From: Verrucomicrobiaceae bacterium
GTDB taxonomy: Bacteria > Verrucomicrobiota > Verrucomicrobiia > Verrucomicrobiales > Verrucomicrobiaceae
Assembly (NCBI GenBank): GCA_024232965.1
Contig: JACKQF010000002.1
Location: 434,001 to 498,000, forward strand
Length of the DNA: 64,000 nucleotides
Reading direction: 5' to 3'
The first letter of the stretch is position 1. Each line of letters begins with the position of its first letter. Below are positions 16,553 to 24,530 of this stretch, piece after piece. The notes beneath the pieces are model-generated. The model worked only from the letters and a program-made list of their open reading frames with translations. It did not search any database and was not told the DNA's origin. Position numbers and translations under genes: made by a program.

Positions 16553-17589
16553 ACGGGTTTGGTAAAGCGATAGTGGGAAACGATCCATTCCTCGCCACCG
16601 CGATAGGACCACAGTTCGGCGCAAGCGAGGAAAAACAGCCGCCACCAGACCCACCATTTCGTGACATGATCTTTGCCATAGGTTTCCTCAAAGAGCGGCA
16701 GGATCTCCTGCTTGTGGCGGTCCATATTGGCCAGCCAAGCCTCGCTGGTCTTTCCGTAGTGACTGCCACTGACGCACCAGTGATCCTCAATGCGCAGATC
16801 ATCCTGGAAGTAGAGCAAAAGGTCATCGCTGGGCATCTGCCCCCCAGTAAAGAAATACTTCGCCATCCAGTCATCATCACTGCGGACCTCAAAGTGATAG
16901 GCCAGTTCACGATGGGTGAAAATGTGCACAAAGAGCTTCCCCCCGGGCTTCAGCCAACTGGAAACACGGCTCAGAAGCTGCTGGTAGTTCTTCATGTGCT
17001 CAAACATCTCCACACTCACCACGCGATCAAAGACCTCCGCACCCTCCCCTTCGTAATGGATCATATTGGCAGTGCGCACCGTCAGGTTTGTCAGCCCGCG
17101 CTTTGCAGCCTCACCGTCGATGAAGGCCTTTTGAGTGCGCGAGTTCGACACGCTGGTGATCTGCGCTTGGGGATAGTGCTCCGCCATCCACAACGAAAGT
17201 GAACCCCATCCGCAACCTAGCTCCAAAATCCGCTGCCCGTCTTGAAGCTGAGCGCGTAGGCAGGTCAGCTTTAGCATTGCTGCCTCCGATTGATCCAAGG
17301 TCATTCCCGGCTCAGGCCAGTAACCGCTGCTGTACTTCAGGTGCTTCCCCAGCACGAGCTGATAAAATTTTGTCGGAACCTCATAGTGCTGTTCATTGGC
17401 CTCGTCCGTCGCGATCGCAATCGGCATCGATTTCAATCCCTCGACATGCTCTAGCAGCGCAGCTCGCTGACCTTCGATGTCAGGACGGGTGTTTTCACGA
17501 ATCGTCTCCGCAAGACGATGCCGGATGCCCATGCGGATCAGGGTGTCGGGGAGGATATTGCGGGCCAGCAGGGAGTTTACGGTGCTCAT
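16549..17589 (-). CDS. CFA-family SAM-dependent methyltransferase
   Basis: A 346-residue methyltransferase of the cyclopropane-fatty-acid synthase superfamily, nearer to the short coclaurine-N-methyltransferase-like branch than to canonical Cfa. The SAM-binding motif ILELGCGWGSLSLWMAEHYP lies at about 130-149. The conserved HYEVPTKFYQLVLG block, VVSVEMFEHM and a Trp-rich C-terminus (KWWVWWRLFFLACAELW) fit that branch. The start (MSTVNSLL) was chosen over an ATG ten codons upstream. It is divergent from the seven-gene lipid operon, which contains a second, canonical CFA synthase. Acceptor may be an unsaturated acyl chain or a small amine. Confidence 0.88.
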   Translation of the reverse strand: MSTVNSLLARNILPDTLIRMGIRHRLAETIRENTRPDIEGQRAALLEHVEGLKSMPIAIATDEANEQHYEVPTKFYQLVLGKHLKYSSGYWPEPGMTLDQSEAAMLKLTCLRAQLQDGQRILELGCGWGSLSLWMAEHYPQAQITSVSNSRTQKAFIDGEAAKRGLTNLTVRTANMIHYEGEGAEVFDRVVSVEMFEHMKNYQQLLSRVSSWLKPGGKLFVHIFTHRELAYHFEVRSDDDWMAKYFFTGGQMPSDDLLLYFQDDLRIEDHWCVSGSHYGKTSEAWLANMDRHKQEILPLFEETYGKDHVTKWWVWWRLFFLACAELWSYRGGEEWIVSHYRFTKPV

Positions 17590-17644
17590 GAGAGAAATGG
17601 AAAACAGGAACTGTACCATTAATGCGCCCGCGTCCCTCGCTTGG

Positions 17645-17670
17645 ATTCAATTTCTTCAAGAAAATTGAAT
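17645..17670. promoter_or_regulatory. A+T-rich palindrome, possible operator
   Basis: ATTCAATTTCTT (17645-17656) is mirrored by AAGAAAATTGAAT (17658-17670), differing by a single inserted base. It lies in the 222-base region between two divergent lipid-gene units, 56 bases from the leftward start and about 140 from the rightward start. A regulator-binding site is plausible. Confidence 0.45.
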
Positions 17671-17811
17671 TCCGCCTAGGTCCAAAACAACGTACCCAGT
17701 CGTGGAGGCTCGTGCGTATAGAGGTGCGAAATCTCTCATAAGCGGCTGAGGAATCGGTGATGGCGAACCTTTTTTTGAATCCGCCCAGCAGACTTCAGCG
17801 CATCATTTTTC

Positions 17812-18810
17812 GTGAAACAAATTCCTCCATCCAATACGGCTAAACGCAAAAGCCTCATGCGGTCCATCGGACTCATGCTATGCCAGTGGGCCGATTCTGA
17901 CTACCATGTTGAGGGGGCCGATGTCGTCCGAGCCAAGGCTGACCGCGTCGACTGGAAGCGCTGCATCCCCTTCATCATTCTCCACCTCGGCTGCCTGGCG
18001 GTGATCTGGGTCGGCTTTAGCTGGACGGCGCTCCTCGTCGCCGCCTTCCTTTACGCAGTGCGGATGTTTGCCGTCACCGCCTTTTACCATCGCTACCTCT
18101 CCCACCGCAGCTACCGCACCTCCCGGGTGATGCAGTTTCTTTTTGCCGTGCTGGGCAATAGCTCCTGTCAGCGCGGCCCGATCTGGTGGGCATCCGTGCA
18201 TCGCCATCATCACAAACATTCCGATGAGAAAGCGGACCCCCATTCCCCGCGCATGCACGGTTTCCTCTGGTCGCACATCGGCTGGTTGACCAGCGAAAAG
18301 AACTTCCCTACCGACTACAGTCGCGTACCTGATCTGGCGAAGTTCCCCGAACTGGTCTTTCTCAATCGCTTCGATCAAATCGTACCGCTGGCCTATGGCG
18401 CACTAATCTGGCTTGGTGGCTGGCTCATGGAACGATTTGCCCCAGGGCTAGGAACCAACGGGCCGCAGCTGTTTGTGTGGGGCTTTTTCATCAGCACCGT
18501 CGTCCTACTGCACGCGACCTTCTTCATCAACTCACTCGCCCACGTTCTCGGCAGCAAGCGTTTCGAGACAGACGATGACAGCCGCAACAACTTCGCCCTG
18601 GCATTGCTCACCCTCGGGGAAGGCTGGCACAACAATCACCACCGCTTTGCCCACGCAGCGCGCCAGGGCTTTTACTGGTGGGAGATCGATATCTCCTACT
18701 ACCTGCTAAAGATCATGTCTTGGTTCGGCCTGATCTGGGATCTGCGGGCCGTTCCTGAGAGCGTCTATGCCGAGGCACGTGCTCAACGCCAAACCAACGT
18801 CCGAGCATGA
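17812..18810 (+). CDS. Acyl-CoA/acyl-lipid desaturase (SCD-like)
   Basis: Membrane di-iron fatty-acid desaturase (332 residues from a GTG start; the first in-frame ATG is 15 codons later at 17857). The three histidine boxes are intact: HRYLSH at 93-98, HRHHHKH at 130-136 and HNNHH near 272. They stand among four hydrophobic helices (about 53-85 and 185-245), the topology of delta-9 stearoyl-CoA desaturases. It introduces a cis double bond in a long acyl chain, using O2 and electrons from a reductase that is not encoded nearby. It is the first gene of a tightly packed operon whose next start overlaps its stop (ATGA), and it could supply the unsaturated substrate for the CFA-type enzyme downstream. 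Confidence 0.92.
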   Translation: MKQIPPSNTAKRKSLMRSIGLMLCQWADSDYHVEGADVVRAKADRVDWKRCIPFIILHLGCLAVIWVGFSWTALLVAAFLYAVRMFAVTAFYHRYLSHRSYRTSRVMQFLFAVLGNSSCQRGPIWWASVHRHHHKHSDEKADPHSPRMHGFLWSHIGWLTSEKNFPTDYSRVPDLAKFPELVFLNRFDQIVPLAYGALIWLGGWLMERFAPGLGTNGPQLFVWGFFISTVVLLHATFFINSLAHVLGSKRFETDDDSRNNFALALLTLGEGWHNNHHRFAHAARQGFYWWEIDISYYLLKIMSWFGLIWDLRAVPESVYAEARAQRQTNVRA

Positions 18811-20084
18811 ACCGCCCACGACTCGCCATCATCGGGACCGGCGTGGCCGGTCTGGGTTGTGCGCATTTTTTGCACGCCCATTTTGACCTGACCGTCTTCG
18901 AACAAAACGCATACGCCGGCGGCCATACGAATACCATCACCGTCGATGAAGCCGGCCGCAGAGTGCCCATCGATACCGGGTTCATGGTCTTCAACCACGT
19001 GACTTACCCGCTTCTGACGCGCCTCTTTAAAGAGCTAGAGGTCGAGACAAAGCCTACCGACATGTCCTTCAGCGTATCGCACCTGAAGAGCGGCATCGAA
19101 TACAACGGCACCTCGCTGAACCACCTCTTCGGCCAGCGCAAGAACCTGCTGAGCCCACGGTTCTGGCGCTTCCTGCTCAAGATCAATCGCTTCAATGCCG
19201 AGGCCCTCGCTGCGATGGGTGATCCGAAATACGCCCGCATGACCCTGCGGGAATACATCGCCGCACGTGGCTACGGACAGGACTTCCAGGATCTCTACAT
19301 CATCCCAATGGGCTCCGCCGTCTGGTCCACGCCACCGGATCTGATGCTGCAATTCCCGGCCGTCACCCTCATTCGCTTCTGGCACAATCACGGCTTCCTC
19401 GGCTTGCACACCCAACACCCGTGGTGGACAGTGACGAACGGCGCGCGGTCCTATGTCAAAAAGCTCACGGTCCCGTTCAAAGATCGCATTCGACTAGGAA
19501 CCCCCGTCGAAAGAGTCGAACGCACTACCGCAGGCGTCCGAGTCACTGCGCGCAATACCGCGCCAGAGACCTTTGACAAAGTCATCTTTGCCAGTCATGC
19601 CGATCAAACCCTGCGCATGATCGCGGATCCGACGGATCTTGAGCACCAGCTCCTCAGCCCTTTTCACTACCAACCGAACATCGCCACCCTGCACACGGAC
19701 GACCGTTTCATGCCGCACACCAAGAAGTGCTGGGGCGCATGGAACTACCGCATCAAGACTGGTGTGGATGGCAGCATCGAGCCGAGCACCCACTACTGGA
19801 TGAATCGATTGCAGAGCGTGTCCGACAAAGTGAACTACTTCGTCGCCGTGAACGCCGCTGACGAAATCGATCCCGCCAAGGTGCTCAAGCGCATCAACTA
19901 CGAGCACCCGCTCTTTGACATGGCCGCCATCGACGCGCAGAAACGCCTACCCGATCTCAACCGTCTCAGCCCCGACCAGTCCACCTATTTCTGCGGCAGC
20001 TACTTCCGCTACGGCTTTCACGAAGACGCCTTTGGCTCCGCCGTCAGTCTCTGCAAAGATCTGCTCGGGAGGGAACCCTGGTAA
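18807..20084 (+). CDS. COG2907 FAD-dependent oxidoreductase (amine-oxidase fold)
   Basis: A 425-residue flavoprotein. An N-terminal Rossmann FAD motif (RLAIIGTGVAGLGCAHFL at 5-22) is followed by the E-x8-GG continuation FEQNAYAGGH. The conserved VPIDTGFMVFNHVTYP segment and a C-terminal FAD-contact region (YFCGSYFRYGFHEDA) assign it to COG2907. The family is found next to DUF1365 and CFA synthase in many bacteria. In Rhodobacter the cluster belongs to the singlet-oxygen RpoE-ChrR regulon, and relatives have been tied to methylated furan fatty acid synthesis. It overlaps the desaturase by four bases and the DUF1365 gene by one. Confidence 0.9.
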   Translation: MNRPRLAIIGTGVAGLGCAHFLHAHFDLTVFEQNAYAGGHTNTITVDEAGRRVPIDTGFMVFNHVTYPLLTRLFKELEVETKPTDMSFSVSHLKSGIEYNGTSLNHLFGQRKNLLSPRFWRFLLKINRFNAEALAAMGDPKYARMTLREYIAARGYGQDFQDLYIIPMGSAVWSTPPDLMLQFPAVTLIRFWHNHGFLGLHTQHPWWTVTNGARSYVKKLTVPFKDRIRLGTPVERVERTTAGVRVTARNTAPETFDKVIFASHADQTLRMIADPTDLEHQLLSPFHYQPNIATLHTDDRFMPHTKKCWGAWNYRIKTGVDGSIEPSTHYWMNRLQSVSDKVNYFVAVNAADEIDPAKVLKRINYEHPLFDMAAIDAQKRLPDLNRLSPDQSTYFCGSYFRYGFHEDAFGSAVSLCKDLLGREPW

Positions 20085-20884
20085 TGCCTGCGGCCAATGC
20101 CATTTACGAATGCAAGGTCATGCACCAGCGCTTGGAACCGCAGCGCCATGGTTTCAGATATCGCGTCTTTTACCTCTGGCTGGATCTCGACCAAATCGAC
20201 GAAGCAGAAGCCGCATGTGCGCTGTTTAGCCGCAACCGCTTCAACCTGTTTTCCTTCTTCGACAAAGACCACGCAGGTGGCGAGACGCCGAACGTGAAGG
20301 AAGGCGTCTTGATGCATCTCGGAAAAGCAGGCATCGACACCAACTCGATCAGTACCGTCCGAATGCTAGCCTTCCCCAGAATCCTCGGCTACGTGTTCAA
20401 CCCAGTGACCTTCTTCTTTTGCTTCGATGCGGCTGGCCAACCGCTGTGCGCTGCGGCACAGGTGACGAATACCTTCCAGGAGCAGAAGTTCTTCGTCATG
20501 CCGCAGGCCAACGCTGAAGGGCACTTCCGCCTCATTGCACCGAAGCACTTTTACGTCTCGCCCTTTTCAGAGCTAGACCTCTGCTTCGATTTCAACCTCC
20601 GCACGCCTGGGGAGCAACTCAACATCACGATCAATGATCGAAAGGAAGGTCGCCCAGTTCTCCTGACCTCGCTAACCGGCACGCGCCGCCCCCTTACCAA
20701 TGGCGCCCTGATCGCCTGCGCTTTCAAATACCCCCTGCTGACCCTGCGCGTCATTTTCCTCATCCACTGGCATGCGCTACGCCTCTGGATGAAGCGCGTG
20801 CCATGGTTCAGCAAAGCCGCGAATCCCGAACTCCAGCAGCAAGTCCTGCGCCCCCATGAATCCATCGCCCCAGTGAAACCATGA
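20084..20884 (+). CDS. DUF1365 family protein
   Basis: A 266-residue DUF1365 (COG3496) protein. The start YECKVMHQRLEPQRHGFRY and the block FNPVTFFFCFDAAGQP at about 106-121 are family signatures. There are no obvious membrane segments apart from a hydrophobic region around residues 215-235 (PLLTLRVIFLIHWHALRLW). Function is not established biochemically to my knowledge. Its nearly constant association with COG2907 and CFA synthase points to modification of phospholipid acyl chains. The start codon overlaps the previous stop (TAATG) and its own stop overlaps the CFA gene (ATGA). Confidence 0.9.
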   Translation: MPAANAIYECKVMHQRLEPQRHGFRYRVFYLWLDLDQIDEAEAACALFSRNRFNLFSFFDKDHAGGETPNVKEGVLMHLGKAGIDTNSISTVRMLAFPRILGYVFNPVTFFFCFDAAGQPLCAAAQVTNTFQEQKFFVMPQANAEGHFRLIAPKHFYVSPFSELDLCFDFNLRTPGEQLNITINDRKEGRPVLLTSLTGTRRPLTNGALIACAFKYPLLTLRVIFLIHWHALRLWMKRVPWFSKAANPELQQQVLRPHESIAPVKP

Positions 20885-22167
20885 ACGATACCGTCGCCCT
20901 CCCAGACCCCGCCACCACTGTGGCCCAAGCCGCCAGTGCCCAGAACGCTGGATTTTATGAGAAGCTCGTCATGCTGAGCCTCAAGCCCTTCGTTCATGGC
21001 GGCCTGCGCATGACCTATCCAGATGGCAGCATCCGCATTCTCGGCCAATCGGGCGCGCCGATCACAGCAGAGATGCGTATTCGCAGCACCGAGTTTTTCA
21101 AACGCTGCGCCCTCTTTGGCAACGTCGGTTTTGGCGAATCCTATGTGGATGGCGACTGGGATACCGACGACATCGCCGCCGTGATTTCCTGGTTCATCCT
21201 CAATTTGGCCAAGACCCAGGGTGGTAAATCTTCCTCCGGCAAACTGGCCTTCGTGAACCTGCTGCGTGGCGTCAATCGCGTGCATCACCTTCTACGCCCC
21301 AACAGCGTCACCATCAGCCGACGGAATATCGCGGAGCACTACGATCTTGGAAACGAGTTCTACAAGCTCTGGCTGGATGAAACCATGACGTACTCTTCCG
21401 CCCGATTTGAGTACCAAGGCCAATCCCTGGCTGATGCGCAACGATCCAAATACGACGCACTCTGCCAAAAGCTAAAACTTAAACCCAGCGATCATGTGCT
21501 GGAGATCGGCTGCGGCTGGGGCGGCTTTTGCTGTCATGCTGCCAAGAACTATGGCTGCCGCGTCACTGCCGTCACCATCTCCGAAGAACAGCACAAATAT
21601 GCCACCGAACGCGTCGCCCGCGAGGGCCTGTCTGACCGGGTGGAAATCCGTCTCCAAGACTACCGGCACATCGATGGAAAGTTCGACAAGATCGCCTCCA
21701 TCGAGATGCTGGAGGCAGTGGGGAACAAATACTTGGAGACCTACTTTGCGAAGTGTGCCGAGGTTCTGAAGCCGGACGGCCTGCTCGCCTTCCAAATGAT
21801 CACCGTTGCAGATTCCCAGCACAAAGACCTGCGGAAGGGAGTCGATTGGATCCAAAAACACATCTTCCCGGGTTCGCTGCTACTGAGCGTCGGCCGCGTG
21901 AACGAGGCAATCAACCGCACCGGAGATCTCTTCATGCACGGACTGGAAGATCTCGGTGCCTCCTACGCCAAGACACTGCATCTCTGGTATGACAGCTTCA
22001 ACGCCAAGCTGGATGAAGTTCGAGCTCAAGGCTTTGACGAACGCTTCATCCGGAAATGGAACTTTTACCTGAAATACTGCGAGGCAGCCTTCGCCATGCG
22101 TAACATCAGTGTGGTGCAGGCAGTCTATACCCACCCCAACAACCAGTCTCTGCACGAGAACTTCTAA
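20881..22167 (+). CDS. cfa: Cyclopropane-fatty-acyl-phospholipid synthase
   Basis: SAM-dependent methylase of 428 residues that adds a methylene or methyl group across a cis double bond in membrane phospholipid acyl chains. An N-terminal lipid-interaction domain precedes the conserved IAEHYDLGNEFYKLWLD at about 146-162. The SAM site VLEIGCGWGGFCCHAAKNYG lies near 205-224, and the bicarbonate-site region IEMLEAVGNKY near 273-283. The length and motifs match COG2230 cyclopropane synthases. In this operon the product may be a methylated rather than cyclopropanated acyl chain, because the same neighbours accompany the 'UfaM'-type methylase of Rhodobacter; this is inference. Confidence 0.93.
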   Translation: MNDTVALPDPATTVAQAASAQNAGFYEKLVMLSLKPFVHGGLRMTYPDGSIRILGQSGAPITAEMRIRSTEFFKRCALFGNVGFGESYVDGDWDTDDIAAVISWFILNLAKTQGGKSSSGKLAFVNLLRGVNRVHHLLRPNSVTISRRNIAEHYDLGNEFYKLWLDETMTYSSARFEYQGQSLADAQRSKYDALCQKLKLKPSDHVLEIGCGWGGFCCHAAKNYGCRVTAVTISEEQHKYATERVAREGLSDRVEIRLQDYRHIDGKFDKIASIEMLEAVGNKYLETYFAKCAEVLKPDGLLAFQMITVADSQHKDLRKGVDWIQKHIFPGSLLLSVGRVNEAINRTGDLFMHGLEDLGASYAKTLHLWYDSFNAKLDEVRAQGFDERFIRKWNFYLKYCEAAFAMRNISVVQAVYTHPNNQSLHENF

Positions 22168-22176
22168 TTCGACCCC

Positions 22177-22509
22177 ATGATTCCGACGCTTCGCATCTTC
22201 TTCAGCATCGTACTGATCTCGATGCTTGCCGTCACCGGTTGGGCCAGTTCGCACGTGGCGCTGTGGGAAATCCCAGGCTCCGTCGGCGGTCACCCATGGT
22301 TCATCGCAACCTTGTTTGACACGTATTGGGCCTTTCTGACCTTCTACTGCTGGGTCGTTTACAAGGAGCGCGGCTGGGGGGCGCGAGTGCTGTGGCTGAT
22401 CGCCATCCTACTGCTGGGTAACATCGCCATGGCTGTCTATATGCTCATCCAACTCTTCCGCGTCCCAGCTACCGCGCACATCGAGGCCGTCCTCCTCCGC
22501 AAGGCATGA
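22177..22509 (+). CDS. DUF1475-like small membrane protein
   Basis: A 110-residue protein with three predicted transmembrane segments (about 5-25, 43-62 and 70-92). The motif WFIATLFDTYWAFLTFYCWV is the recognisable DUF1475 core. Homologues commonly lie in COG2907/DUF1365/CFA clusters. It starts 9 bases after cfa and overlaps the DUF2062 gene by four bases. It may be a membrane partner or anchor for the acyl-modifying enzymes. No catalytic residues are evident. Confidence 0.78.
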   Translation: MIPTLRIFFSIVLISMLAVTGWASSHVALWEIPGSVGGHPWFIATLFDTYWAFLTFYCWVVYKERGWGARVLWLIAILLLGNIAMAVYMLIQLFRVPATAHIEAVLLRKA

Positions 22510-23000
22510 GCGAGGCCGTCCAGCGCGTGCCCCTGTGGAGACGGTGGGTGGTCAATCCCATCGTCAACCAGTTGACCCAAGGCGCCAATCCACAGCGCCT
22601 GGCCATGGCAGTGGCCTACGGCGTGGTGCTCGGCATCTTCCCACTGCTCGGCACCACAACTCTTCTCTCTCTGGCTGTCGGCATTCCACTCAAGCTCAAT
22701 CAACCGGTGCTGCAGATCTTCCGAGAGCTCTCCTACCCTTTGCATCTGGCCACGATCCTGGTATTCATCCACGCGGGCGAGACACTCTACGGCGCCGAAC
22801 ATCTTCCGCTCTCCCTTTCCCTCCTGACAGAAAAATTCTTCGCCAGTCCCAGCGACTTCATGAAGCAGTTCGGCATGCTAGGCGTCTATGCCATCAGCGC
22901 CTGGGCGGTAGTGGCACCCATCCTTTGGGCCACCATTTTTTTCATCGCTCGCCCCCTCATCAGCCACCTGTCGCAGCGCAAACCCGCCATCGTCCCATGA
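22506..23000 (+). CDS. DUF2062 membrane protein
   Basis: A 164-residue DUF2062 protein. The segment GANPQRLAMAVAYGVVLGIF at about 26-45 is the domain signature (small-residue helix after a basic stretch), and it is followed by PLLGTTTLLSLAVGIPLKLN. A second pair of hydrophobic helices spans about 65-80 and 118-148. Function is unknown. DUF2062 proteins are often coupled to glycosyl- or lipid-transfer enzymes. It overlaps both neighbours by the ATGA arrangement. Confidence 0.85.
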   Translation: MSEAVQRVPLWRRWVVNPIVNQLTQGANPQRLAMAVAYGVVLGIFPLLGTTTLLSLAVGIPLKLNQPVLQIFRELSYPLHLATILVFIHAGETLYGAEHLPLSLSLLTEKFFASPSDFMKQFGMLGVYAISAWAVVAPILWATIFFIARPLISHLSQRKPAIVP

Positions 23001-23785
23001 ACTCTGATCTTCTGTTGCTATTCGCCGTCGGTGCCGCCGTCACATTCATTCTTTTCCTCCTGACTTGGGTTTTGAGCATGCGGCTGAACAACTTCAGCTT
23101 CGTCGATGTGACCTGGTCCTACGGCTTGGCTTTCTTGGCACCGATGTACTTCGCGTTATCCACCGGCAATAGCAGCCGCAAACTCCTCGCGCTCACCATG
23201 GCGATGGTCTGGAGCCTGCGACTCGGCACCTACCTGTTCTTCCGCGTCAAACGCCATCATCCCCACGAAGACGTGCGCTACCAAGTGCTGCGCAAAGACT
23301 GGTCTGCCAACCTCGGAAGAAACTTCTTTTGGTTCTTCCAAGCCCAAGCCCTGCTAATCCTGTTACTCTCCGTGCCCGTGCTGCTGGCATTCATCAATCC
23401 CGCACCAGAAATCCACCTCATCGAGTGGATCGGAGCAGGCGTCTGGCTCATTGGCCTTCTCGGCGAAGCACTCAGCGATGCACAGATGCAACGCTTCAAA
23501 TCCGATCCAAATAGCAAAGGCAAGGTCTGCCAAATCGGGCTCTGGCGCTACTCCAGGCACCCGAACTACTTCTTTGAATCGGTCATCTGGTGGGGATTTT
23601 GGATCTTTGCCTGCGGCTCGCCCTGGGGCTGGATCACGATCTACGCGCCCGCAATGATCCTCTACTTTCTCCTCAGGGTCACCGGCATTCCCCTCACCGA
23701 AAAATGCGCCATCGAAAGCAAGGGCGAGGCCTACCTGGAATATCAACGAACAACCAGCGCCTTCGTGCCTTGGTTCAGGAAGTAG
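22997..23785 (+). CDS. DUF1295 / steroid 5-alpha-reductase-like membrane protein
   Basis: A 262-residue polytopic protein of the DUF1295 (COG3752) family. At least five hydrophobic segments are visible. The C-terminal signature includes CQIGLWRYSRHPNYFFESVIW (here about residues 175-195) and the terminal GIPLTEKCAIESKGEAYLEYQ region, as in isoprenylcysteine methyltransferase-like and 5-alpha-reductase-like enzymes. The family is thought to reduce or methylate lipid substrates with NADPH or SAM. The start overlaps the DUF2062 stop. A longer open frame from 22535 exists, but its extra N-terminus is the out-of-frame shadow of DUF2062. Its last 11 bases overlap the convergent DUF2071 gene. Confidence 0.88.
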   Translation: MNSDLLLLFAVGAAVTFILFLLTWVLSMRLNNFSFVDVTWSYGLAFLAPMYFALSTGNSSRKLLALTMAMVWSLRLGTYLFFRVKRHHPHEDVRYQVLRKDWSANLGRNFFWFFQAQALLILLLSVPVLLAFINPAPEIHLIEWIGAGVWLIGLLGEALSDAQMQRFKSDPNSKGKVCQIGLWRYSRHPNYFFESVIWWGFWIFACGSPWGWITIYAPAMILYFLLRVTGIPLTEKCAIESKGEAYLEYQRTTSAFVPWFRK

Positions 23786-24530
23786 TCGCAGCCCGACGCA
23801 GCGGAAAGATCTCCACATCCACTTTTGCTGCGGCCAGCACAGAAGCGGGCTCACCCCGCGCATCGAACCCAGCCTGCGTCATCGGCACCGTTGATTGGGC
23901 ATGCAGTTGCATCTCCCTCATTTGGTAGGGCGCATGATGGACTTGACCCGTGAATAGCGCTCCAGCGGCGTTGGTGGAAAAGAGCAAATAGCGCTCCAGC
24001 AAGAAAAACTCCAGCGAACCCGGAGTCGCAGCGCCAATTGTGCGCCCAGCCGTCCACTGGTAGGAAGCTCTGCGTTCATCACCCTTGCGTTGGCAATCGT
24101 ATGCGATGCCATGATCCACACGACGTGCGGTCATTTCCGCATTCCAATATGGCAGATGGAAAAAGCGCTGCGCAATCGCCACGGCTAGGGCCTGATTGCA
24201 ATCGAGCGAATAAAACCAAACCCCAGGTTGCCCCCTATCGTCAAAGACATAGGTCCGCACATTGAGTTCGAGAAACCACGAAATGCCCGGCACCGCTGGC
24301 AAGAACCGTGGCCGAATGCGCTCCATAAAAAACGGCACCACACCGACGTAACCACGACCATCAAACGTATCTACGTGTAGGCCTGGAGGCAAAGAAGCCT
24401 GCACCACCTCCGCCGGAAAATCCCAGTGCAAAAAGAGCAGTTCGTTCCATCGCTGATATCCCACCACCGGCCGCGAGGGCCGCTGCCGCAGGGCGAGTCG
24501 ATCCTTCAATGTGGGTAGCGCAGTATTCAT
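23775..24530 (-). CDS. DUF2071 family protein (YqjF-like)
   Basis: A 251-residue DUF2071 protein. Family cues are the N-terminal ELLFLHWDFPAEVVQASLPPGL stretch (about 30-50) and ELNVRTYVFDDRGQPGVWFY at about 88-107. No signal peptide is present, so it is probably cytoplasmic; it has an acetoacetate-decarboxylase-like fold by family knowledge. Its function is unknown. It is the last gene of the leftward ABC transporter operon, with a four-base overlap with the AttH-like gene, and its 3' end overlaps that of the convergent lipid operon by 11 bases. Confidence 0.9.
   Translation of the reverse strand: MNTALPTLKDRLALRQRPSRPVVGYQRWNELLFLHWDFPAEVVQASLPPGLHVDTFDGRGYVGVVPFFMERIRPRFLPAVPGISWFLELNVRTYVFDDRGQPGVWFYSLDCNQALAVAIAQRFFHLPYWNAEMTARRVDHGIAYDCQRKGDERRASYQWTAGRTIGAATPGSLEFFLLERYLLFSTNAAGALFTGQVHHAPYQMREMQLHAQSTVPMTQAGFDARGEPASVLAAAKVDVEIFPLRRAATTS

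Noticed and set aside
22535..22996. Upstream extension of the DUF1295 frame
   Set aside because: It is the shadow of DUF2062 in another frame; the ATG at 22997 overlaps the DUF2062 stop.
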